10,439 nucleotides of DNA, from NCBI GenBank assembly GCA_947246775.1, contig CAMXTM010000049.1, forward strand, positions 1 to 10,439, written 5' to 3'. Position numbers and translations under genes: made by a program. The notes under the pieces were generated by a model, which made no database searches, was not told the origin of the DNA, and saw nothing but the letters and a program-made list of their open reading frames with translations. The stretch is from an uncultured Clostridium sp. (GTDB lineage: Bacteria > Bacillota > Clostridia > Lachnospirales > Anaerotignaceae). This document shows positions 4,294-10,439 of the stretch, piece after piece (positions within the stretch are counted from its first letter, which is position 1; each line of letters opens with the position of its first letter).

Positions 4294-6087
4294 TTATGAT
4301 AATTGTTCTAATTGGTCAAGTAAATCCTCGAATACAGCCATAGCGTTTTCGATAGGAGTAGAGCTTGTCATATCCACACCAGCGCCTTTGAGTAAATCAA
4401 TGGAGTATTCGCTGTTGCCTTTTGAGAGAAAATCTAAATAGCGGTCAATAGCCGGCTGACCCTCTTGCGTAATTTTTTGAGATAAGGCAATTGCTGCGCT
4501 GTAACCTGTAGCATATTGATAGACATAAAAGGCGTTGTAGAAGTGAGGGATTCTAGCCCACTCTATGGCAATTTCCTTGTCTATAATGATGTCATCACCA
4601 AAATATTTTTTGTTGAGGTCGTAGTAGATTTCGCTCATGTTTTCGCAGGTAAGAGGTTCGCCTTTTTCTGCCATGTCGTGAGTGATTTTTTCAAACTCAG
4701 CAAACATCGTTTGACGGAAAAGCGTACCACGAAATTGTTCTAAAAAGTAGTTAATGAGATATTTTTTTGTAGTTGTGTCGTTTGTATTTTGCAATAAGTA
4801 GTGCATAAGGAGAGCTTCATTGCAGGTAGAGGCAACTTCTGCGACAAATATTTTGTGACCACTGTAGAGGTAGGGTTGTTTTTGCCAAGTAAAGTAACTG
4901 TGCAAAGCGTGTCCCATTTCGTGAGCGAGGGTAAACATACTGTTGATGTTGTCGTTGTGGTTCAGTAGCACATAAGGGTGAACACCGTAAACGCCCCAAG
5001 AGTAAGCACCACTTCTTTTACCCTCGTTTTCGTAAACATCAATCCAACCGCTGTCAAGACCTTTTTGGAGTGCATCACTGTAGGACTTGCCTAATATTTG
5101 GAGAGCTTGAGATACAGTTTGTTTTGCCTCTGTATAAGGGATTTTTTTGTCAGCATCAGGCACAAGAGGAACATATAAATCGTACATATGGAGTTCGTCT
5201 ACACCAAGAAGTTTTTTGCGTAAAGCAATGTAACGGTGCATAAGAGGTAAAAATTGGTGTACCGTTTGGATTAAATTGTCGTAGACGGAAAGAGGGATTT
5301 TGTCGTCATCTAGTGCCGCAGCAAGGGAGCTTGGATATTTTCTAGCTTTTGCAAAAAAGACGTCTCCTTTAACACTGGCAGAATAAGTAGCAGCGATGGT
5401 ATTTTTTTGTTTTAAGTAAGTGTTGTAGAGGGCAAAAAAAGCCTCTTTTCTGACACGGCGGTCGCTGTTTTCTAAGAAAGAAGTGTAACGACCTTTTGTG
5501 AGTTCAACTTGTTCGCCTTTTTCGTTGGTTATGCTGGGAAATTTGATGTCTGCATCGTTAAGCATGGTAAAAATAGTTTGAGGAGCGCCAGCGATTTCGC
5601 TTGTTTGGGCAAGAAACTGTTCTTGTTCAGCAGAAAGCGTGTGTTGTTTTTGGCGAAGTATGTTGTCAAAAAAGTGTTCATATGTTTGAAAATCTGGTAA
5701 TTGTCTTCTGAAATCAGAAAGTGTTTGTTCTGGTATGCTAAGGATTTCAGGCACAATAAAAGCAGCGGCAGTGGAATATTGAATCATCAGTAGCTCTGCA
5801 CGAGAAGAAAGTTGTTGATATGTTGTGTTGGTGCTGTCTTCGTGGAAACGCATAAAAGCATAAACATAGAGTTTTTCTATGATGTTGCTAGTTTGAAAGC
5901 TCTGATTGAGACAGTCAAGTAATGTTTGTGCAGATGTACTAATTTTACCTGAAAAAGAGCTTAAAAGTTGAATAGAATTTTGAGAAATGGAAAAATCATT
6001 TTCCCATTTGTCTAAGTCGCTGTAAATATCTTCTAAAAGCCAAGCATAAGTTGAATCAATTTCCGTTCTTTTGGGTAATTTGTCCAT
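4294..6087 (-). CDS. pepF: Oligoendopeptidase F, M3 family metallopeptidase
   Basis: This 597-residue cytoplasmic zinc peptidase cuts short peptides and is close to the usual PepF length of about 600. It opens with LPKRTEIDSTYAWLLEDIYS, the typical PepF N-terminus, followed by the helical N-terminal domain. The zinc site is HEMGH at His389-Glu390-His393 (AHEMGHALHSYF), with Glu417 in FVAEVASTCNEALL as the third ligand. A conserved GAYSWGVYGVHPYVLLNH segment lies just before it (about 360-377). The C-terminus HFYNAFYVYQYATGYSAA is also characteristic. There is no signal peptide. The ATG is 7 nt after AAGGAAG. It stands alone, divergent from glgA, with its own promoter and a strong terminator, so it is monocistronic. 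Its likely role is general peptide turnover. It marks the return to host chromosome next to the mobile element. Confidence 0.96.
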   Translation of the reverse strand: MDKLPKRTEIDSTYAWLLEDIYSDLDKWENDFSISQNSIQLLSSFSGKISTSAQTLLDCLNQSFQTSNIIEKLYVYAFMRFHEDSTNTTYQQLSSRAELLMIQYSTAAAFIVPEILSIPEQTLSDFRRQLPDFQTYEHFFDNILRQKQHTLSAEQEQFLAQTSEIAGAPQTIFTMLNDADIKFPSITNEKGEQVELTKGRYTSFLENSDRRVRKEAFFALYNTYLKQKNTIAATYSASVKGDVFFAKARKYPSSLAAALDDDKIPLSVYDNLIQTVHQFLPLMHRYIALRKKLLGVDELHMYDLYVPLVPDADKKIPYTEAKQTVSQALQILGKSYSDALQKGLDSGWIDVYENEGKRSGAYSWGVYGVHPYVLLNHNDNINSMFTLAHEMGHALHSYFTWQKQPYLYSGHKIFVAEVASTCNEALLMHYLLQNTNDTTTKKYLINYFLEQFRGTLFRQTMFAEFEKITHDMAEKGEPLTCENMSEIYYDLNKKYFGDDIIIDKEIAIEWARIPHFYNAFYVYQYATGYSAAIALSQKITQEGQPAIDRYLDFLSKGNSEYSIDLLKGAGVDMTSSTPIENAMAVFEDLLDQLEQLS

Positions 6088-6123
6088 AAAAATCTTCCTT
6101 TCTGAATAAAATTCACTGTAATG

Positions 6124-6161
6124 TTGTAATACAAGCCATATTTTAGCGTTGTTGTAACAAC
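6124..6161. promoter_or_regulatory. Two small palindromes in the pepF leader
   Basis: TTGTAATACAA (6124-6134) and GTTGTAACAAC (6151-6161) are each 5-bp inverted repeats about a single central A, 27 bp apart. They share GTTGTAA. They lie at and just downstream of the expected pepF transcription start, a usual repressor position. The protein that would bind is unknown. Confidence 0.3.
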
Positions 6162-6162
6162 T

Positions 6163-6190
6163 ATTATATCACTTATTTTGCATACTATAA
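6163..6190 (-). promoter_or_regulatory. Promoter of pepF
   Basis: On the minus strand there is a perfect TATAAT (6168-6163) with an extended -10 TG (TGATATAAT). The -35 is weak (TTATAG, 6190-6185) at 16 bp. The leader of about 70 nt ends in the AAGGAAG site. Confidence 0.55.
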
Positions 6191-6242
6191 GCGAAAAATG
6201 CAAATTTTAAAATAAAATATGAAATTTTGTTAATATTATGAC

Positions 6243-6272
6243 TTGCGAACATGCGGCATTTTGTAGTAAAAT
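6243..6272 (+). promoter_or_regulatory. Possible promoter of glgA
   Basis: TTGCGA (6243-6248) and TAAAAT (6267-6272) are 18 bp apart, about 45 bases before the preferred GTG start. It is the best-spaced pair in the divergent pepF-glgA region but is not close to consensus. Confidence 0.4.
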
Positions 6273-6317
6273 TGGGTAGTAACGAATGTGTCAAATCATA
6301 TTGAAAGGGTGGTTACG

Positions 6318-7763
6318 GTGGCAAGTGAAAGACGAAAAATATTGCTAGTTTCTTCTGAGGCAGCACCTTATGCAAAAAGTGGTGGATTGGGGGACGTTGT
6401 AGGGTCATTACCAAAGGCATTGAAAGAAGCGGACGTTGACGTAAGAGTGGTACTTCCTAAATATGCAACGATAAAAGAAGAGCATTTGCAAGATGTCGAA
6501 TACTTGGGTTCTTTCTTGGTTAATCTTGCCTGGAGAACGCAGGAAGCGAAAATATTAAGAAAAAATACTGGAGCATTTCCTGTGTACTTTATAGAAAATG
6601 ATTTTTATTTTGGCAGAGAAGGACTTTATGGTTATGGGGACGATAACGAACGTTTTGCATTTTTCTGCAAAGCGGTATTGCATATGCTTTCGATGGTAGA
6701 CTATTATCCAGACATTATACATTGTAACGATTGGCAGACAGGTCCAATTTGTATGATGTTAAAAGAGACATATAGCAAAATGGTATTTTATTCCAGAATC
6801 AAGACATTGTACACCATACATAACTTGCAATATCAAGGTGTGTTTGGTAGAGAGACAATGGACTTATTGGGAGTGCCACATTGGTGTTTCGATAATGGAA
6901 GCGTTGAATTTTATGGCAATGTAAGTTATATGAAAATGGGCTTAATGTATGCAGACCATATCAGTACAGTAAGTAATACTTATGCTGAGGAAATACAAAC
7001 ACCACAGTATGGCTATGGTATGGACGGCGTATTAAGAAGTAGAAAAGAGCATTTGAGCGGCATTATCAATGGTATTGACTATGTAGCAAATGACCCAGCA
7101 ACAGATAAACGCTTAACAGTAAACTTTGATAGAAATAGTATTGAAAAGAAAAAAGAGAACAAAAGAGATTTGCAGCAATATCTGGGATTGGAACAAAGAG
7201 ATGTGCCAATGATAGGTATGATAACAAGATTAGCAGACCAAAAAGGCTTAGATATTTTGACACAGGTTCTAGGCGAGATGATGAGAGAGGATATACAATT
7301 TGTGCTTTTGGGTACAGGAGAGAATCGTTATGAGTATATCTTTAAGAGTATGGCACAGCAATATGGTGGAAAAATGAGTGCAAATATTATGTTTGATGAT
7401 ACATTAGCACAAAAAATCTATGCATCAAGTGATTTATTTATGATGCCATCATTCTTTGAGCCATGTGGATTAGGACAAATGTTCAGCTTGAGATATGGCA
7501 CAGTGCCTATTGTAAGGAAGACAGGCGGCTTGGCTGATACCATAACACATTATAATACAGAAACCAAACAAGGAAATGGATTTGTATTTGAGAGTTATGA
7601 TGGCAATGGCTTGCTCTGGGCATTTAGGGAAGCATTAAAAGTGTACCATATGGGTGAAGAAGAATGGGGCAATGTCGTAAGAAATGCAATGGATTGTAAT
7701 TATTCTTGGGCAAGTTCCGCAGGAAAATATATTGCATTGTATGACCAGTTAATGAAAGGATAA
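6318..7763 (+). CDS. glgA: Glycogen synthase, GT5 family
   Basis: GlgA extends alpha-1,4-glucan chains from ADP-glucose (EC 2.4.1.21) in the cytoplasm. With the start at GTG 6318 it has 481 residues, the usual GlgA length. This start is preceded by AAAGGGTGG and puts the family opening KILLVSSEAAPYAKSGGLGD at about residue 7; a GTG at 6288 lacks a ribosome binding site. The ADP-binding K-S-G-G-L-G-D is Lys20-Asp26. The N-terminal Rossmann domain includes IIHCNDWQTG and YTIHNLQYQGVF. The C-terminal domain has MITRLADQKGLD and the catalytic EPCGLGQ with Glu381, followed by GTVPIVRKTGGLADT. No glgC, glgD or glgB is adjacent, so the gene works as a separate unit in glycogen storage. It has its own terminator and is divergent from pepF. 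Confidence 0.96.
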   Translation: MASERRKILLVSSEAAPYAKSGGLGDVVGSLPKALKEADVDVRVVLPKYATIKEEHLQDVEYLGSFLVNLAWRTQEAKILRKNTGAFPVYFIENDFYFGREGLYGYGDDNERFAFFCKAVLHMLSMVDYYPDIIHCNDWQTGPICMMLKETYSKMVFYSRIKTLYTIHNLQYQGVFGRETMDLLGVPHWCFDNGSVEFYGNVSYMKMGLMYADHISTVSNTYAEEIQTPQYGYGMDGVLRSRKEHLSGIINGIDYVANDPATDKRLTVNFDRNSIEKKKENKRDLQQYLGLEQRDVPMIGMITRLADQKGLDILTQVLGEMMREDIQFVLLGTGENRYEYIFKSMAQQYGGKMSANIMFDDTLAQKIYASSDLFMMPSFFEPCGLGQMFSLRYGTVPIVRKTGGLADTITHYNTETKQGNGFVFESYDGNGLLWAFREALKVYHMGEEEWGNVVRNAMDCNYSWASSAGKYIALYDQLMKG

Positions 7764-7773
7764 TCAAAAAATA

Positions 7774-7813
7774 ACAAGGGGTTGAACAGTTATGTTCGCC
7801 CTTTTGTTTTGTT
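7774..7813 (+). terminator. Intrinsic terminator of glgA
   Basis: ACAAGGGGTTGAAC (7774-7787) pairs with GTTCGCCCTTTTGT (7794-7807), with wobble pairs and one mismatch, around a 6-nt loop. It is followed by TTTGTTT and starts 11 bases after the glgA stop. It separates glgA from the next operon. Confidence 0.75.
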
Positions 7814-7832
7814 TAAAAATAAAAAAATAGGT

Positions 7833-7860
7833 TTGCAATTTTATAAAAATAGGTTATGAT
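7833..7860 (+). promoter_or_regulatory. Promoter of the DUF5711-cvpA operon
   Basis: TTGCAA (7833-7838) and TATGAT (7855-7860) are 16 bp apart, right after the glgA terminator. The leader to the TTG start at 7937 is about 70 nt. Confidence 0.6.
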
Positions 7861-7936
7861 TGATTGAGATGTAATAAAAGTAAGTATTATTTTTTTTGTA
7901 AGGTCTAGCAGGTTTTTAGAAAAGGAGCAATTACAT

Positions 7937-9610
7937 TTGGAACAGGAAAAGAGAATAGAAAATAGAAGAAAAGGAAGCAAAAAATATATTATCATGCTGT
8001 TTTTGCTTGTTTTAGTGGTAGGAGGAGGTTGTGGGTTGTATTATGTTGATACCTTTTATGGGCAAGGCAAAATCAATACGATACTTTCTTCTTTGCAGCA
8101 GGATAAAAACACAACAGAGGATACAGAAAATGTAGAAGAGTCCCAAATTCCAGAGGAACAGCAGGTAACAGATAAAAATAGTATAACATTATCTTCAGGT
8201 GGCACATTATTTTTGACAAAGGGCAAAAAGTTTTTGATGTGTACGAAAGATGGCGCAAGATATATGAATGGTATGGGTGACCAAAAATGGAATGATACTT
8301 TTACGATGACAGCGCCAGAAATGATAGAGGAGGGCAATTACTATGCCATAGGCGATTTGTCAGGAAAAAGTGTCAAGGTGTATAATGATACAGGCTTGCT
8401 TTATTCTGTGCAGCATACAGGGAATGTATTGTATTTTGCCTTAAATAGAAATGGTTATTTAGGTGTCATTACAAAAGAGAAAGAGATGTATACGGCTATG
8501 GTTTATGATAGCGCAGGTACACAGTTAACAGGTAGACAAGAGGGACAAAAGGGAATTTTTCCGTTGTCTATAGATGTTTCCGATGATAATAGAGTATTTG
8601 TCATCAGTTATTTGGATACCACAGATGTAGAACCAGTAGGTAAAGTCAACTTTTATTATGTCAATGAATCTGATGGTAAAAACTATAGTGAAAGTATGTT
8701 TTCTGCAATAATAAAAGAAAATGAAATCATACCGAAAGTATTTTATTTAGATAATGGCAGTTTAATTGCTGCGTCAGATAGAGGATTGTATGGTATGAGT
8801 GCGAATGGAGAGCAGCGTTGGGAAATTGTGCTGACAAACCATATTGATTATATTGGTTTAGAAAAGAAAAAGTATATTGTACTTGCTTATGGTACTGCAA
8901 TTTCTGGACAAAATAGTAAAGCAGTAGGTAATGTTAGCTGGATAAATGGAGATGGCAAAGAAATAGCGAATTTCCAACCAAGAGATGCGGTCACTTATCT
9001 AAATTGTGGTAATACAGGTACAGTGATAGGCTGTAATAAGACATACTATGGCTTTAAAATAGGGGGAAGACCTTTTTGGGAATATACGGCGACAAGAGAT
9101 ATGTCAGATGTGATTTTGATGGAAAATGTCAATAATGTGTTGTTTGTCACAAGTGATAGTGCAATGATATTAAATATGGATAGAGTCAGCCAAGACACTA
9201 CCGTAAAAGAACATAAACAAGGTGATAGAAATACAGAAAGAATTATTAAAAAGCAAACAGAAGATGACCAACAGGGAGAAGACAATAAAGAGGATAAAGA
9301 TACCCAACAACAAGATAATCAAAATACAGAGCAACAAGATAATCAAAATCAAGACGATACACAAAATAGTGAAAACAATATAGAAAATACAGAAAAAGAC
9401 CAAGAAGAACAAAATCAAGACAAAAAAGACCAAAATGATACAAAAACGACAGAAAAGGAACAAAAAAATGATAAAAAAGAAGAAAAAGAGGAGCAAAATG
9501 GAAGTGAACCAAGTACAGAAAATCAAAAAAATACAGAAGATACAGAAAGTGGAGAAAGTGGAGAAAATAGCGAAGATGAAGTAAAACAAAATAGTAGAGG
9601 TAGAAGGTAG
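7937..9610 (+). CDS. DUF5711-like membrane-anchored beta-propeller protein
   Basis: This 557-residue protein has a basic N-terminus (EKRIENRRKGSKK) and then one membrane helix at about 17-37 (YIIMLFLLVLVVGGGCGLYY). An acidic linker (about 55-80) follows, and then a large outer domain at about 82-415. This domain is built of repeated beta-strand units such as AIGDLSGKSVKVYNDTGLLY and LIAASDRGLYGMSANGEQRW. The repeated G/D-x-x-G-x-x-x-W/Y patterns suggest a PQQ/WD40-like propeller, as in the DUF5711 proteins of clostridia that I recall being found beside CvpA. The last about 135 residues (420-557) are low-complexity, rich in Gln, Asn, Asp, Glu, Lys and Thr, and probably disordered. TTG 7937 is the start, with AAAAGGAG 10 nt upstream. 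It is the first gene of an operon with the CvpA protein 77 bases downstream. The function is unknown; an envelope-associated sensor or scaffold is only a guess. Confidence 0.75.
   Translation: MEQEKRIENRRKGSKKYIIMLFLLVLVVGGGCGLYYVDTFYGQGKINTILSSLQQDKNTTEDTENVEESQIPEEQQVTDKNSITLSSGGTLFLTKGKKFLMCTKDGARYMNGMGDQKWNDTFTMTAPEMIEEGNYYAIGDLSGKSVKVYNDTGLLYSVQHTGNVLYFALNRNGYLGVITKEKEMYTAMVYDSAGTQLTGRQEGQKGIFPLSIDVSDDNRVFVISYLDTTDVEPVGKVNFYYVNESDGKNYSESMFSAIIKENEIIPKVFYLDNGSLIAASDRGLYGMSANGEQRWEIVLTNHIDYIGLEKKKYIVLAYGTAISGQNSKAVGNVSWINGDGKEIANFQPRDAVTYLNCGNTGTVIGCNKTYYGFKIGGRPFWEYTATRDMSDVILMENVNNVLFVTSDSAMILNMDRVSQDTTVKEHKQGDRNTERIIKKQTEDDQQGEDNKEDKDTQQQDNQNTEQQDNQNQDDTQNSENNIENTEKDQEEQNQDKKDQNDTKTTEKEQKNDKKEEKEEQNGSEPSTENQKNTEDTESGESGENSEDEVKQNSRGRR
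9308..9349 (+). repeat. 24-bp in-frame tandem repeat in the low-complexity tail
   Basis: CAACAAGATAATCAAAAT occurs at 9308-9325 and 9332-9349 with a 24-bp period, encoding QQDNQNTE then QQDNQNQD. It suggests that the charged tail grows and shrinks by slippage or unequal recombination. The coding strand of 9230-9600 is strongly A-rich. Confidence 0.6.
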
Positions 9611-9619
9611 GATAGAGAT

Positions 9620-9680
9620 GAGGGAACTGTAAAAGGTTTCCTCCTTTCCTACATCTTGAAAAGTCATAATAAAGGAGAGG
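9620..9680 (+). promoter_or_regulatory. Possible Shine-Dalgarno switch before the CvpA gene
   Basis: CCTCCTTT-type sequence at 9641-9647 (CTCCTTT) is exactly complementary to AAAGGAG (9671-9677), the ribosome binding site of the next gene. The same block also pairs with upstream GAGGGAAC (9620-9627 with GTTTCCTC 9636-9643, one G-U). The two pairings exclude each other, as in a translational attenuator. Both stems are only 7-8 bp. Confidence 0.35.
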
Positions 9681-9687
9681 ACATATT

Positions 9688-10395
9688 TTGGAAAGTGACA
9701 GTTTGGTGTGGTTGTTGGATATTGTGGCGATATTGCTAATTGCATTACCTGCTATAATGGGTTATAGAAAAGGGTTTATCTATGCTTGTTTGGGATTTTT
9801 GCCAATAGTGGTATCATTTTTGGGTTCAAAAATATTGTCGCCTGTTTTAAGTAAATTTCTTAGAAATACACCATTGTTTGATTTTTTAAAAAAGAGTGTA
9901 TATAATGGCATGGATTTAGGCAAGCTATTGACAGAAGGTGCAGAACAGTCTCACGCAAGTGTTATCGATGGTATGAATATACCTGAGTTTTTAAAAAGTG
10001 CTTTGCTAGAAAACAATAATTCGGTAGTACATTCTATTTTTCAGACAGATAAGTTGCAAGACTATGTTGCAAGTTATATTGCAAATATTTGTTTGAATAT
10101 TGTAAGTGTTGTGCTGGTGTCTGTTGTGCTTTATATTGTAATGAAGTTGTTTTTAAAAGCACTCAATGTGGTTTCAAAGTTGCCTGTGATTAGCACAGTC
10201 AATCGACTGTGTGGCACGACAATCGGTGCAGCAAAAGGCGTGTTTGTAGTGTGGTTTATTGGTATTGTGCTGACATTTTTTTATTATCGAGAGTTGTTTC
10301 AACCATTTTTTGTATTGTTGGAAAAAAGCCATGCTGCCGCGTTTTTGTACCACAATAATTTGTTGCTTTTTATGGTTTTAAAAATATTTGCATAA
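9688..10395 (+). CDS. CvpA-family inner-membrane protein
   Basis: This 235-residue integral membrane protein has four predicted helices, at about 7-24, 29-47, 130-157 and 178-200. The first two are joined by GYRKGF (25-30), the conserved G-x-x-K/R-G-x of the CvpA (colicin V production) family. The third and fourth are joined by a loop with P-V-I-S-T-V-N-R-L-C-G and the motif GAAKGV. A soluble region of about 80 residues (50-129) lies between the second and third helices and is larger than in short CvpA proteins of about 160 residues. CvpA proteins are linked to envelope integrity and purine-related phenotypes, but the biochemical role is not settled. The start is TTG 9688, with GGAGAGG 7 nt upstream. 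It is co-transcribed with the propeller protein, which suggests that the two act together at the membrane. No terminator is visible before the window ends. Confidence 0.85.
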   Translation: MESDSLVWLLDIVAILLIALPAIMGYRKGFIYACLGFLPIVVSFLGSKILSPVLSKFLRNTPLFDFLKKSVYNGMDLGKLLTEGAEQSHASVIDGMNIPEFLKSALLENNNSVVHSIFQTDKLQDYVASYIANICLNIVSVVLVSVVLYIVMKLFLKALNVVSKLPVISTVNRLCGTTIGAAKGVFVVWFIGIVLTFFYYRELFQPFFVLLEKSHAAAFLYHNNLLLFMVLKIFA

Positions 10396-10411
10396 AAAAT
10401 AAAAAAAAGTG

Positions 10412-10439
10412 TTGACAAAAAGTGGTGGACGTGTTACCA
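10412..10439 (+). promoter_or_regulatory. Promoter of the next gene, cut by the window end
   Basis: A perfect -35 TTGACA (10412-10417) is followed after 17 bp by TACCA at 10435-10439, the likely start of a -10 that the window truncates. It implies a new transcription unit just downstream of the CvpA gene. Confidence 0.5.

Noticed and set aside
6288..6317. Longer glgA from GTG 6288
   Set aside because: No Shine-Dalgarno sequence precedes it, and the extra ten residues lie outside the usual GlgA start. GTG 6318 has AAAGGGTGG upstream.
9170..9745. 191-codon hydrophobic minus-strand frame rich in Phe, Leu and Ile
   Set aside because: It is the complement of the Gln/Asn/Lys/Glu/Asp-rich tail of the propeller protein, which forces such hydrophobic codons. 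No ribosome binding site or family resemblance was seen.

Overview
The window looks like a low-GC Firmicute chromosome, most probably a clostridial (Lachnospirales-type) anaerobe. The grounds are the AT-rich composition, strong AGGAGG-type ribosome binding sites, frequent TTG and GTG starts, and a GlgA / DUF5711-like / CvpA gene set of a kind I associate with that group. This placement is by impression, not by a database search. The left third (about 1-3760) is the integration and control end of an integrated mobile element (prophage or ICE). The right part (about 4250-10439) is ordinary housekeeping chromosome.

Mobile element. Leftward from a central control region run a Cro-like XRE repressor, a small excisionase-type helix-turn-helix protein and the first 45 codons of a replication primase that continues beyond base 1. 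Rightward runs a CI-like XRE repressor. The two divergent promoters (TTGACA/TATGAT leftward, TTGACG/TATAGT rightward) are surrounded by four to five copies of a 13-bp operator-like repeat. After the repressor come 580 bases of non-coding, hairpin-rich DNA, then a full-length tyrosine integrase. That integrase has an intact catalytic hexad and an extra XRE-type domain inserted in its core-binding domain. The integrase stop codon lies in an 11-bp tandem repeat, followed by a terminator, and the element boundary is probably nearby.

Junction region (3483-4293). On the minus strand there is a strong candidate type I toxin of the holin-like (Hol-Tox) kind, with a near-perfect promoter and a leader hairpin over its Shine-Dalgarno sequence. 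To its right are three tandem 52-54-nt repeats whose stems are kept by compensatory changes. They look like a structured RNA that I cannot assign to any known class. Hairpin terminators follow.

Chromosome. An M3-family oligoendopeptidase F (pepF, minus) and a glycogen synthase (glgA, plus) are divergently transcribed from a 230-bp region. A terminator closes glgA. A new promoter then drives a two-gene operon: a membrane-anchored DUF5711-like beta-propeller protein with a long charged low-complexity tail, and a CvpA-family membrane protein. The CvpA gene has a possible Shine-Dalgarno-occluding switch in its leader. The window closes at the -35 of another promoter.
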